64,000 bases of DNA from Nectonema munidae (taxonomy: Eukaryota > Nematomorpha > Nectonematoida > Nectonematidae), in assembly GCA_030549495.1 (NCBI GenBank), contig JAUIRK010000497.1, positions 62,001 through 126,000 of the forward strand, written 5' to 3'. Every line of letters starts with the position of its first letter. The first letter of the stretch is position 1. The notes under the pieces are model-generated. The model had not been told where the DNA came from, searched no databases, and worked only from the letters and a program-made list of their open reading frames with translations. Position numbers and translations under genes: made by a program. Positions 33,326 through 45,110 of this stretch are shown one piece after another.

Positions 33326-34965
33326 CACTAATACAACATTACGGTCAAAATGACCGAACTGCATGTTCTTTTGTTTGAACATAAATTAATGAAATACCTA
33401 TAATGACCGATATCCATTACTATGATTATGAAGATAATCCATTACTTTTGACACTCTTGGCACATGAAATAAGGAAGGGAAGAGGAAACGCTTGCAAAAG
33501 CGACCCAGGTAGTGGTGATGAATTTTTATCCAATGAGTCTGTTGTTGAATCATATTATTATAACTAATAGTCGAGTGATTATGAAGAAGTTTCTTCTCAG
33601 GATTGTAAAAAGCATAAAAACTCTAGCTCGAATGAAACTACTGCTTCATATGAACACTCATAAGATGAAAGTATAACTCTCACTGAAGATGGAACTAAAT
33701 GGAGTAAAATTAGTAATGTAAAAATAAGAGCTTCGACTTGGAACATTTTTAAGTCCAACAAGTTTTCCTATCGTGAAATTAGTACTCAAGCATTGTCTGC
33801 ATTCAGGTGTATACTTGATGAGAGAATCTTACAACATCTTTAAAAATGTACTATTGAAGAAGAGATCAGAGAAAAAAGTGAATGGAATCTTTCAATTAAA
33901 AAATTAGTTTTTTTTTGACTTTATGTATACTCAGAGGGGCTGTTGGAGCGAGAAAACTTTCCTAAAGAAACTTATGGTCAAAAAATGGGCATACAATTTT
34001 TCAAAGACAATATTCAATGAAGAAATAATAAAATGCTTAATATTTGATTTTAAAACTCAAAGAAAAATTTGTATAAAACACGATAAGTTTGCTATAATAT
34101 CTGAAATTTGGGATTTATTTTTGGAAAATAGTCGATCTTATGTTTCTTATTCAGAACTTACTATTGATGAGCAACTATTCCCTACAAAAGCAAGATGCTC
34201 ATTTACACAGTATTTGCCCAACAAGATAGACAAATATGGGATACAATTCTGGCTAGTCCTGGGTGTAAAAATAAAATACTTGTGTTATGGTTTTCCCTAT
34301 CTTGGTAAGGATGAAGAAAGAGCCTATTGTCTTCCAGCCGATAGTGAAACACGCTTTTATTGTTATAAAGTTTATAATATTCTTGTGTCAATTTCTTTAA
34401 ATCGTTTGTGATTTTATTTCCGAAAGTAAAAGTTTTACAGAAACATTTAGGTATAATCGAAGAGAGAGTCTCATTGAAGTTAAGAAAATGTACTCTAAAA
34501 AGTTGTTCTAATTATGATCAGTCTTCACAACAACTTTGCTTCAGTGAATAAAGAAGTAAAAAAAACCAGAAACTATTACTTATAGATCTACTAAATATGT
34601 GGTAGATATTGATCAGTGTTGTAAACCAAAGTAAAAGAGATGGCCCTATATCTGTTTTTTTTTAAATATTTTAGGTCTTGCTTTGTTAAACTCCTGGATT
34701 TTATATAAAATTGTAAATAATTCTGAAATATTTCGTTGACTATATATTTGAAGTTAGTTAAAGAACTTTGTGATAATTTTTCGAAAGCAATAAAACCTTA
34801 AAGAACAAATAGATATGAATCGGAAATCTCAGATGAATGTCCGATAAAAGCTATATGTAAAACTTGTTTGTCTTCTAAATGTCGTAATAAAGCTTCAAAA
34901 ACATGGGATGAATCTAAATACCCAACTTGGAGAAAGTGCGCGGTTAAAACAATGACTGCATAAAT
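33326..34965 (+). mobile_element. piggyBac transposon relic
   Basis: The left end is TTAA (33322) then CACTAATACAACATTACGGT, followed by an inner palindrome GGTCAAAATGACC. Downstream are N-terminal blocks: acidic residues, DGTKWSKISN, IRASTWNIFK, LSAFRCILDERI. The 162-codon frame 33923-34411 has HDKFAIISEIWDLF, LTIDEQLFPTKARCSFTQY (first catalytic Asp) and GFPYLGKDEER. Further right are decayed C-terminal pieces, ending CPIKAICKTCLSSKC, a Cys-rich tail typical of the family. The second and third Asp regions are largely lost. No matching right terminus was found, so the right boundary is approximate. Confidence 0.8.
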
Positions 34966-35639
34966 TTATCAATTTTAATCTTTTTATTGCTAATGGTTAT
35001 AAAAAAATTTTTAAATAAATTTCTAACATTCACCCACTCGAAATTTGATGAATTTGAATTGGAAGTGTTGAGTCAAGTGATTACTTTCAGTAATTTTAGC
35101 TTTATTTTTTTTTGTGCAATATTGCTTTGACTGGTTCTATTATCACGGTAGAGCTTTCGTGGTTTGTCGAAAAAGCCACATCTTTAAGAAAACCCAAATT
35201 TTATTCGTCGAGTAAAAGATTGTCTTCTATATCACTATTGCCATAAAATAAAATCTCATGAATTTTATTTGATTTTAATTCAAACTCTCTTTAATTTTCG
35301 GACATTAAAACTAAAATTATATGTTAGTAAATATCTATATGTAGATATATAACATATTTGTACCATAAACTAAAAATATGAAAAAGCATACCTTTAGAAG
35401 ATATATTCACGAGTTAAGAAATTTTTTAGAGACACAAAAGTAACAGAAACTGAAGAAAGCAAAAAATTGTATGCAATAATATCTGTTTTTGAAATCAAAT
35501 CAAATAGAACAAAGTACGAGACAAAACAAAGGCTATAATACAAAAAAATCATCCATCAAAAAAGATATTGCAACTTTACAGTTTATTATGAGCTAAATAC
35601 ACTGAGATTCACAGATAATCAATCACTTTAAAGTTATGC
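34966..35639. other. Unassigned A+T-rich sequence
   Basis: No gene or paired repeat seen. Confidence 0.4.
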
Positions 35640-37450
35640 TACATATATGTACGACTAATCCGCATTAAAAATTTATAATTATTCAACATCAAACTTTCTG
35701 TTTCAAATATAGATCTCTAAAAAGTATGATGACATGTACCATATTTCAAGGTCGTTTGCGAATGTAAATTTTAGATAGTCATTGAAAGATTTCCTGAGAT
35801 TTAGACATTTCCGCTTTGTGTTGCAAGCAAAAAGCTTGATCTATTTTCTTCAACATAATTTATTAAAATGTTCTATTGGTTTGTATTTTATCGTTTTTCT
35901 TGTATTGTCTTCAAAAAGATTTTCCAAACATTCTATAACTGATTCCCAACGCGGCACTAAAGAGTGCCGTAAGATTTCTTAATACTGCCGCCAAAATTCA
36001 GGTTAAAAATTGTATTAATTTCATTCTCTCTGCTTTTATTGTCTAATTAACAATTTAACTTTTAGTTTAGATACTATTTTTATTAAATTTATATAATTTT
36101 TTTTAACTTTTACTCAAGCTTTATTTTTCATTATCAGAAAAATTTATGCTTCTACTTTTTCTTTTTTTAGAATAATTCTTATTTTAAAACGTCTAAAAAT
36201 AGAATGGATAAAATGGTTCTTGAGCTTAAAGAAGAATTAAAAGCTTTTTTTTCAAGAGGAGAGACACGGCATATTTTTAGAGCTGCTTAAAAATTATGAT
36301 TGGTGTATGAAGCTGTCATATTTAACAGACATTTTTTTGAAACTAAATGAACTAAATCTCTCTGAGGGGAGACTTGAAGAAATAGTAACATCAGTTAATA
36401 AAATGAAAGGTTTCCAAAAAAGTTAAAATCATGGATATTGACTGTTCAGAAAGACGATGTGTCAAACTTCCCTTCTCTTCAACAACTAGGATATAAAGGT
36501 CTTAGAACTGTAAAAAATCTGATTCTCAATCACTTGGAGCAGCTAAGAAAAGCAATTGATAAATATTTTCCATTGCTTTCTACAGAAAAACTTTATTGGA
36601 TAGTATCACCTTTCGAACTGGATGACATGGCTGAAGAAATAGACTTTACGGCAATAGAATGTGACGAATTTCTTGATATGTAAGCTGATTCAACACATAA
36701 ATTTAAATTTATGAAGAGTAATATGACAGTGACAGCTTTTTGGCATGAAACATTGGAGGAATATCCTAATTTGGCTAAAAAAGCTATTTCTCTACTTTTG
36801 CGTTTTCTACATCGTAACTGATGAGCTGATGAGCAGGCATTTTCTGCCATGGCTATAATAAAATCAAAACAAAGAAATAGGCTTCTTTCACTTGAGGGCT
36901 ATATGCGGGTGGCATTATCAACAATAAGACCTGATATCAAGAGTTTGTGTTCTAAGCATCAATCTCAAGTTTCACACTAAGTACACACACATGATTCACT
37001 CTGGTCTATTTGTTATTTGTGTGTTATGTCATATATCATAGTGTTACACTGTAATTACTTGAAGAAATTGTGCAACTACTCTAAAACTTAACATTACATA
37101 TTTGTATTATTATATTTTCTGTGATAGCAGGATCAGTATAAATTTTTTTTATATGATCTCTGTATAAGGTATTGTTGCATCAATGCAGATGTAGAAATAA
37201 AAAAACTATGGAAATTTTAAATAAGTTTTTCCTCAAAGGGCGTCAAGAATTTTTCAAACTAAAAAAGGTTGGGAACCACGGCTATAAGCTTTTTATCTAA
37301 GACAAAACAATACGATTCATAAATTGAATTTATCCTAATTTTTTTTCCAAAGGTTTGTGTTTAAAAAATTTCTAAAAAGTTTTGTTTCTTTTTTAGGTTT
37401 AAAATTTTCCAGCCTTTTTCTATGGGTTGCAAAAATATAAGGCTTGGACT
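35640..37450 (+). repeat. Dispersed repeat split by a hAT, copy 1
   Basis: 35640-35939 and 37281-37450 together align with one continuous copy at 52200-52660. Shared pieces, in order: TTTATAATTAT, TTTGATCTAT, ATTGGTTTGTATTT, TCTATAAC then CTTTTTATCT, TTTTCCAAA and GCCTTTTTCTRTGRGTTGC. Nothing coding. The class of this repeat is unknown. Confidence 0.65.
35940..37280 (+). mobile_element. hAT (ZBED5-like) transposon
   Basis: The ends are TGATTCCCAACGCGG and, in reverse, CGTGGTTCCCAACC, related to the common hAT end CAGTGGTTCCCAACC. Flanks TCTATAAC and GCTATAAG are an 8-bp duplication with two changes; the empty site at about 52442 has TCTATAAC. The plus strand encodes the C-terminal half: WCMKLSYLTDIFLKLNELNL (about 36302), then 36438-36683 with FPSLQQLGYKGLRTVKNLIL and YWIVSPFELDDMAEEID, then about 36720-36980 with AFWHETLEEYPNLAKKAISL, FSAMAIIKSKQRNRL and the ending LRxxLSxIxPxIxxLCSKHQ-like tail. 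The N-terminal half and zinc finger are missing. Confidence 0.8.
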
Positions 37451-38199
37451 AATATGATAAACATATCTAACTTATATGAGTATAACTATTTATGAAATGG
37501 GAGTGGGAGTCGCAATACAATCCTGTTCAAAGGGTATATGCCAATGTTAAGTTCAGTGAGTGCTTCCGACTTGGGTAGAGACATAGATTCGATAGCTATC
37601 TCATTTTGCCGTATATGTCTCTTCTCTACACCTATTTTAATCCATTTTCCTTACGCAATGGATTGGCTTATCACTTCTTTGGCAACAAGGTATTAAATTA
37701 TGCTGCTTTGCTATCCATAGTAAAAAAGCATTTGAAAATAGGGTGTAAAAGAAACTGGAAGCAGTGTCCCAGAAATCATCTGCTTAATTCATATAAAAAC
37801 TCTTTGAGAAAGGAAGCGCACGATAGAAAAGCAATGCCTGAAAGTGTTACATTTTAACAAACTCCTACTCCTTTTCACCCTATTTTCAAAGTCTTTTTTA
37901 CTCAAATTGACAACTGAAGCAACTTATATCCCTTGCTATCTATAGTCTATTTTTAATTATCTAATTAGTCCATAATTTCATATAGAATACCAAAATTTGC
38001 AGCTAATTTTTATTTCTAACAGTGCTATTCTTCAAAAAGGAAAAGTGGGACCTCTGTTCTTCAAAAGCTACAGCATAGACGATTAATGAAAAAATAAAAC
38101 ACTATATAGAACGTAATATGTGACTAAGATAAAAACATCGGCATAAACAGGATTTTTGTTTGGAGTAAGAATATGACCTTCTAAAGGAACGTTTCGTTT
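37451..38199. other. Unassigned sequence
   Basis: An open frame at 37606-37857 (83 codons) has no motif I recognise (LKIGCKRNWKQCPRNHLLNS). It is left unassigned. Confidence 0.35.
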
Positions 38200-40170
38200 A
38201 GCCCTCTCTGTATGTTTTTATACGTATAAATATAATTATAATAATCATTTTTACGACTAGTATTCCCAGCACGCTGAGGTTTAGCCCGTTTTTACCACTA
38301 TGGCATCTAATCTCTCATTATTTTGCGTCTCCATTCATCTCTATTTTGCTCGTCCCCTAATGCTAAATGTCTTTTGCTCATGTCTTTTTTGACTATTTCT
38401 ATCCATGTCATCTTTGGCCTGCCTTTACTCTTACCTAAATTTTGATTTTTATAAGTTTCTTTAATTAGATCACCCGAAGGTCTTCTATTTACATGCCCAA
38501 GCCACCTTAACCTTTGTATTTCTATAACTTTATTTATTTCATTTACTTGACATAAACTTTCTATCTTTTCATTACTTATTTTATCTTTCAAATTAAATTT
38601 GCACATGATTCTTAACATCCTCATCTCTGTGGTGTTTAGTCTATTTTTCTCAGATTCTTTTAAAGCCCAACTTTGGCCACCATACACTAAACAAGACCTA
38701 ATGCAACTTTTATAAAGAAAACCCGTTAATTTTAACGAAAAGATACTATTGCATAAAATACCACTTAACGCTTTAAATTTTTTCCAAGTTAGTTGTATTC
38801 TATGTTCTACAGAGTTACTTACACTACCTGTTTTGTCTAAAACCTCACCTAAACAACAAAATTGTTTGACCTCTTCTAATTCTACGCCGCCTACTACTAC
38901 TTTTTCTTCCTATACTACATCGGTATTTGGGTGAAACTTAAACAGCAGTTAAATTTGTTGTATTTATCAAACTACCCTTAATGTTTGAGCATTTTTTATG
39001 CACCCACTTATTGCAATGTAGACAAAGAATAGAGTTTCTTTTAACTATTTTTTCGCAAACTCCACATAGATCTATTTTGGAAAGTGTGTTCTCACTACCC
39101 TTAAAAGAATCGCTAATTTTCATTCACCTAGTTTTGATAGTGTTTATTCTTAAACCTTTTTCTCTAGTGTCTCATACCATGTGCTAATCTTTTTACTTAA
39201 TTCTTCAGAAGATTCTCCTAGTACTATATCATCTGCATATAAAATCTCACTCGTATCTTCTTTAATTAAATCCCTAAGAATTTCATCAAGAATGATATTA
39301 AATAAAAAGGGGCTTAAAATCGAACATTGATGTAAGCCTACTTTTATTTTAAACTTACTAGAAATTGAATTATTAATTTTTATAAAAGTGTCTTTGCTTT
39401 TGTACAAGGCCATAATGGCTCTCACTAGTCTTTCATTTACCCCTTTTCTTCTCAAAGACCACTCAATGAGACTTCTAGAAACGGAGTCAAAAGCTTTCTC
39501 CAGGTCTATAAAAGCAAGATACAGACTATGCCCATTTCTTGCTGTCTTTTCGATAAGCTGTCTAATAATAAAAATAGCGTCATTTGTGCTCTTGCCAGGC
39601 ATAAAACCGAATTGGATTTTACTAATATGAATACTCTTTTTTAGTCTATTCAATAAAATTCTTTCTACTATTTTCATATCATGTTCTAGTAGTTTTATTG
39701 TTCCATAATTTGAACAATTTGTTATAGTTCCTTTGCCTTTATATAATGGTATTAATAAACTTTTATTTCCGGTTTTTGGAATAGAAGCTCTGTCAAATAT
39801 ATTTTGAACTATGATTTTTAAAACTTCAGCGATTTCATATTTAAATAACTTTAACATTTCTAAACAACATCCGCTATATCCAGCTGATTTATTTTGTTTC
39901 ATTTGGTCAAAAGCACTAATGACTTCATCAAGAGACACAGATTCGCAAGGTCCTTAAACCTTATCGACTGCATCTAGATTTCCTAACTTATTTTCATTAT
40001 TAAAGATTACTTTAGAAAAAAAATTTTTTGTTTTTATACTTATCATTTCTATTAAAGAAGTATCATTCGGTTGTTCATGATTTTGTATCAAATGTTCAGC
40101 TTGATTTATTATACTGTCTCAAACTTTAAAATGTTCACATGTTATGGTATTTTCCTTATACACTATTATT
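38200..40170 (-). mobile_element. RTE-like LINE with zinc finger between RT and C-terminal domain
   Basis: Minus strand. 39938-39150 is reverse transcriptase: NKSAGYSGCCLEMLK, IPLYKGKGTITNCSNYGTIK, FIDLEKAFDSVSRSLIEWSL, LHQCSILSPFLFN (usual HQGSxLSP) and the catalytic YADDIVLGES. 39123-38938 encodes CGVCEKIVKRNSILCLHCNK followed by WVHKKC, a PHD/RING-like Cys/His knuckle. 38687-38307 is the C-terminal domain: YGGQSWALKESEKNRLNTTE, MRMLRIMCKF, QRLRWLGHVNRRP and GRPKMTWIE. Upstream, about 40140-39950 continues the protein in broken frames. The 3' end tails into short ATAATTAT repeats near 38220, as in RTE-type LINEs. Clade assignment is tentative; the copy is 5'-truncated and has stops. Confidence 0.8.
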
Positions 40171-41815
40171 ATTATTTATTATCAGAAACCATAGTTCTTA
40201 TAAGCGACGTAGAGGGTGAACTTTAGCTGTTTTCAGTAATTACTTTCTTATAACCACCTCTCTAAATACATTTGTGCTCCCAAAATATAACTCTCAAAGT
40301 TTTTGCGATTAAAAGGAAAATGAAAGAAGGTTTTTTATAAAAAATCTTTGCTTTTGCTTACTCGACGAAGAATCCATGTTATGTCTTAGAATATGGAAAT
40401 TTCTATTTAACCCTCTCAGGCATAATGGGTCATCATCAGTGACCTATAAAGTAAAAATTGCTTATATGAAAATTTATTTTTAAAAACAAGTTCTTATTTT
40501 TTTTTGAGTTTCCTAACGATTATCAAGTTTTAAGAGAGAAGCTTGCTTTATATGTTTGTTGAAAGGAAACAAGACATCGAGAATACGCGCCAAATAGGGA
40601 AAATTTAATTGTGAAAATCATTCTACGACTGTTGATTTCAGTTTTTATGAAGATCAAGGCTAATACAGTTTGGTCAAACTGAAAGAATGGGAGATAAATG
40701 GGTAAAGAAGGTAATAAGTATGCGGATCGATGGAAAGGAAGAGTAAGACCAAGATGTCATGGCCAAGCTAAGTAGAGACGATATGGGAGCATGTGATCTA
40801 ATAGGAAAACGGTAAAAATATAAATCTTTGGAGATGAAAAATCATAGCAAAAGCTAACCTTATCTAAAGATGAGAAAAAATAGCTTAAAACATTAATGAA
40901 AATGATTCTAATACTTTATGTTCGAACTTAACATCCTTTATGTTTTATTTAACATCCGGTGGTGCAGCGTTCAATGAGGATGAAAGAGCTTTTATCATGC
41001 TAAAAAAGTATGCCCATATAACAAGAAACCTGCAAATGGGGTGTTAAAAACAACATAATGTGTACATAGAATGCATGTTTTTCTTTTCAGAACGGCAGTA
41101 TATCTAGAAACATGCTTTAATGTAGGGGTCCCCACTCTTTTAAACGCTCTTACTCCTAAATGTTTTGCAATGCTTTCGCACCCCTAAAAATATTTATTTA
41201 TTCACAGTAAATTGGAGATTTTTTGGGAAAATAAGTCAGTCAAGATATGTTTACGGAAATAAGGGATTAATTCATTCGTAAATATCCCATCATCCAAAGA
41301 ATTAGTTCGTTGACCTAAACTTTTGGAATTTTTGAAACATCTAGTTGCTATCACTATAATATTTATCATAATAATTTTCGTATAAATATCGTATTTACTA
41401 AATGAGGCTATCTCCTTTCCCCTTTGGAAAAAAACCCTTTTTTAAAAAAAATCAAAACAACAAAACAACAAAAAAAAATAATAGTTTAAAATAATAAAAA
41501 AAATACTAACCCCCCTTTTTTTTATCTTCTTTCCTCCAAAAATATGTATTATTTAAAAAATGTTGTTTTTTTTTGTTTTTTTGTTTTTTTTTAATATAAT
41601 TATAAAATTTAAAAAAAAAAAAATAAAAATTTGATGATTTTTTTTATTTTTTTTTGTGGTGGTGTTAGTTTTTATATATTTTCTATTATAAATCTGGAGT
41701 TGATGATCATTGACTATGTGGATTCTCTTTTGTAAAAATGAAATCATATGTGTGCACTATCTTGATATTTTATTTTATGCGCATGCTGATAGAGATATTT
41801 ATTTATTTAGGTCAG
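40171..41815. other. Unassigned sequence, LINE scrap and A/T tracts
   Basis: About 40675-40840 (+) reads like the end of a LINE C-terminal domain (ERMGDKWVKKVISMRIDGKE, then broken). GTAGGGGTCCCCACTCTTTT at 41128 resembles one hAT end without a partner. 41440-41670 is almost pure A/T with long homopolymers. Just before WDR82, ATTTATTTAG at 41801-41810 looks like a 3' splice site for a leader exon that I could not find. Confidence 0.4.
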
Positions 41816-42757
41816 ATGAAGTTGACAGAAAATATTATTTCGAGTTTCAAAGTGGCGAAAGTGTTCAAAGAGAACGTGCAGCGAATAAACTGCCTCAACT
41901 TTTCGCCGAATGGCGAGACAATCATTTCCAGTAGTGACGATGACTCCATCTTGATATACGATTGCAAAGTAGGAACTGTGAAGCGCATCTTGCACAGCAA
42001 AAAGTACGGAGTGGATCACATAACTTCAACACACCATCAGAACGCAGCATTGCATAGTTCCACCAAAGTTGATGATACAATTCGATACCTTTCTCTCCAT
42101 GATAACAAGTATATAAGATATTTCCAAGGACATACTAAAAAAGTTATTTGCTTGTCAATATCTCCGATTGATGACACTTTTTTATCGGGTTCGCTTGACA
42201 AAACACTGCGGTTATGGGATTTACGGTCTCCCTACTCCCAGGGGTTCATGACTCTGCCGGGAAAACCAGTAGCTTCGTTTGACCCAGAAGGCCTAATCTT
42301 TGCAGTAGGCACCAACTCAGAAACGATTAAATTATACGATCTACGTTCCTTCGACAAGGGGCCCTTCATCACATTCATGCTACAGCAAGAAGTAGACAGT
42401 GACTGGACCAACATTAAATTTAGCCCTGATGGCAGGTACATTTTGATATCTACAAGCGGAACAAATATTCGATTGATAGACGCCTTCAAGGGCACTCCTC
42501 TCAAGACTCTCACCGGATACACAAACGCAAAAGGCCTAAACATAGAGGCCTCCTTTAGTCCTGATGCGGCCTTCATCCTATCCGGTTCTACCGACGGAGT
42601 ACTTCACATATGGAATCGCGAAAGCGGCGAAAAAGTGGCTGCTTTGAATGGAGAACACACGAATCCGATACAGTGCGTCCAATTCAATCCCAAATTCATG
42701 ATGATCGCTTCAGCATGTCTCTCTATGAATTTTTGGATACCAACAAAGGATGAATAA
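41816..42757 (+). CDS. WDR82: WD-repeat protein 82 (Swd2 orthologue)
   Basis: A 313-residue protein, the same length as human WDR82, aligning along its whole length. I chose the ATG at 41816 because [17 protein letters not shown] matches the known N-terminus; the longer open frame upstream is preceded by a splice-acceptor-like ATTTATTTAG and is not coding. WD40 blades are visible: [20 protein letters not shown] (~25-45), [22 protein letters not shown] (~95-110), [20 protein letters not shown] (~125-145), [42 protein letters not shown] and the terminal [19 protein letters not shown]. Known role: nuclear scaffold that brings SETD1 H3K4 methyltransferase to serine-5-phosphorylated RNA polymerase II, and a partner of the PNUTS-PP1 phosphatase complex. 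The CDS has no intron here. It ends 10 bp from the convergent gene's stop. Confidence 0.95.
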   Translation: MKLTENIISSFKVAKVFKENVQRINCLNFSPNGETIISSSDDDSILIYDCKVGTVKRILHSKKYGVDHITSTHHQNAALHSSTKVDDTIRYLSLHDNKYIRYFQGHTKKVICLSISPIDDTFLSGSLDKTLRLWDLRSPYSQGFMTLPGKPVASFDPEGLIFAVGTNSETIKLYDLRSFDKGPFITFMLQQEVDSDWTNIKFSPDGRYILISTSGTNIRLIDAFKGTPLKTLTGYTNAKGLNIEASFSPDAAFILSGSTDGVLHIWNRESGEKVAALNGEHTNPIQCVQFNPKFMMIASACLSMNFWIPTKDE

Positions 42758-42762
42758 GAAAT

Positions 42763-42768
42763 TTTATT
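42763..42768 (-). terminator. Poly(A) signal overlapping the stop of the convergent gene
   Basis: The minus strand reads TAAATAAA: AATAAA begins within the stop codon (42770-42768). Cleavage 10-30 nt further would fall inside the end of the WDR82 coding sequence. Confidence 0.55.
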
Positions 42769-43306
42769 TAAACTAATTTTCTAGGCGGTGGCTTTATAGG
42801 AATCTTTCCAAATGTAAACTCTTTATTTTCAAACGCTGACAACTCCTCTCTTGTAAGTTTTTCCATTTCACTGTAGTTCCCACATTCAGCATTTACGTTC
42901 TCCGACTCTAAAGTTCCTTCACTTGCAGCCGCCATTTCAGCTCTCCACCTCTCGTTCAAAGGCAAAATTTGCATCAAAGAAGTTAGCATTTCTGGCCAAG
43001 ATTCTTTACCATCTAAATTAACATTCTGTATAAATATTATGGATAGGGGCTAGAAGATACCTGTGTCAAAGTAAGAATTGCGTTTGTTAGTCTAAATAAA
43101 TTTAAAACGCATTTACATTTCTTATATAAATTAAAGGACTACTAGTTTCTCCTGTAGTGATTTTTCTGGAAAGATGTATGCCTTTATTCGTTTCTTTATT
43201 TTTTCCTCTTCTTTTGCTATAATTTCTATCAATTTTTCTCTTTCGTTCTTTTTGGCATAAATTTTCTCAAAATATAAAAACTCTTCCATTGAAACATCAT
43301 CGAAAT
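42768..43306 (-). CDS. Unidentified gene, last two exons (convergent with WDR82)
   Basis: The terminal exon, 43025-42768, follows TTTATACAG and encodes 85 residues: NVNLDGKESWPEMLTSLMQI, then ending FTFGKIPIKPPPRKLV and stop. The preceding exon, 43306-43143, follows TTTTACCAG and encodes DFDDVSMEEFLYFEKIYAKK then an E/K-rich helix to SLQEKL. It ends at a weak GTAGTC donor. The intron is 117 bp and the phases agree: the exon starts with 2 nt and ends on a codon boundary, and the next starts in frame. The protein is charged and helical, with a Pro/Lys tail; I do not recognise it. Upstream exons probably lie right of 43310 but were not found. A frame at 43411-43593 has no motif. Confidence 0.6.
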
Positions 43307-45110
43307 CTGGTAAAAATCAAAACATCAAAATATAATTCATTTTAAACATGGTAAATAAGTATACAATTTTTAAAAGATTGAATGATATCATTTTATTAAA
43401 GTAAACATCGTTAAACATTCAAATATAAATAACATGAAAAATAAAAATAATTAATATTATTAGTAGTGTAAGGTCTATTTGCTGAATCTAGGAAAAACGT
43501 TACTTCTACCATAATAATAGATTTTTCAATCAAACGACTTCTTAAGGATGTTATAATGCTATCGAGGTACTGCTGCTTTAGATTTTTAAACATCCTGTTT
43601 TAAGTTCTAGCGTTAGTTCCTTGCTAATAAAAGTTAGTAAGGTTGTCTAGATGCTTGAATGCTTAGATAACACATGATCTTGTGCTCGAATCCAGCATTA
43701 ACCTTCTTACTCATAGATCGACAAAACGGTTTTTTAGGAGAAATTTTCTATAGCAGAAGTTCACAAAGTAATAGTTAATCAAAGCTACATAAGCTATTTT
43801 TTATTTATGAAATTTATACAACAATATTTTCAGTTAACAAAACAAATACATTTTTTAAAACTTTTTGAAATAAGTTTCCTTATTGCAACTTGATATACTT
43901 AAAAACACAACAAAATATTTTCTATTCAGGACCGATTTGTCGTTTCTCCTAATACTTTCAAGGGAAAGAACAGCTAGTTGATATTTTAGCAAACTTTAAA
44001 ATTTTAATTAAATTTAATGAAACGGAATTAACAAAGTTTTGGATTGTCTTTTTTTTTTAATTGTTGCTCTCGCAACAAGCCTAAAAAGTTATGAAAGTTG
44101 AAGGATATGTCTTCCTCAATCCTATTTTGCAATGATTTCTTTTTTATCTGTGAAGAAGGGCAGTGGTGGTGATTATGCAGATCAAACTAATTTGGAGCTA
44201 AAAGAGGAGCACGGGGAAGTCAATAAAATCATTTTTGTATAAAATTAATCTCTAAACTTTGAAAAAGTCGAAACAAAGATTTACTTGATAAAGTGTGAAT
44301 CAAGGAAAAATATAAAGCCAATTTTTCAAATTTAGGTCAATAAAGTGATTGGAACTTTGATACCTTAAATTCAAAATTTTATAAAGAAGAAAAAGTTTAA
44401 GTGAATAGGTTAATAAAATATGTAAGAGTAGAACTTCACTCACAATACACATTATTATGAATATGTCGATAACGGTTTTATATTAATACTAAATGAGTAT
44501 GAGTATACAGATTGGTAGAACATGGTATAAAAGTAGGTTAAAACAAGACGAAAAAAGTGATAAATTTCATTACTTTCAAAAAAATTATAAGTTTTGGAAC
44601 GATCATTTTTGCCAAAGTCGTGTAAAATTTTGGATAAAACGGGACTTATTGCGCGTCTTTATTTGGTAGCATTTGTGTGCGTGTGGTGTATACAGTCCTG
44701 TCATAGAAATTTGTTTCTATCACATGGATAGTTGTGAATGAAGCACAAAAAGGGCCAGCTCAAAAAGAGGGTCTGTTATCTAGGAACTCACGCTTTGTGG
44801 ATAAGTGTGCTATTTACAAAGAATTTGTGGAATCGTCATATTATTGTGAGTGAGAAAGAGGAAGATAGGCCAACTATAGAGAGAAAGTTGCTCACGCACA
44901 ATGCATGAAAACTTACTTCAGACTAGATTTTCGGAACGTGACTAGAACCCATTTGTGACATATGTTTTATCTCTTATATGCCTGATGTGACTGAAAAAAT
45001 GAGAAGCATAGAAGAAGTGAACATTTGACACATTTCTGCACTGACACCTTTTGTAATTTCAATATAAAGTCGAATAGAATTTTTGTTTTTTAAAAATACT
45101 TATTTTTTCC
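43307..45110. other. Unassigned sequence
   Basis: May contain introns or upstream exons of the minus-strand gene, but none is clear. A hairpin ATAGAAATTTGTTTCTAT lies at about 44706-44723. No array or paired terminal repeat was seen. Confidence 0.35.

Noticed and set aside
37606-37857. 83-codon plus-strand frame
   Set aside because: No recognised motif; left as unassigned sequence.
41128-41200. hAT-like end GTAGGGGTCCCCACTCTTTT
   Set aside because: No partner end or target duplication found, so no element is called; the single ends at 57324 and 61702 are treated alike.
41553-41747. Lys/Asn/Phe-rich minus-strand frame
   Set aside because: It lies in homopolymeric A/T sequence.
42232-42576. 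114-codon minus-strand frame
   Set aside because: It is the antisense of WDR82, whose frame is supported by full-length homology.
43411-43593. 60-codon minus-strand frame as an upstream exon of the gene convergent with WDR82
   Set aside because: It lacks a usable donor in the right phase and looks weakly like a hAT scrap (YLDSIITSLRSRL).
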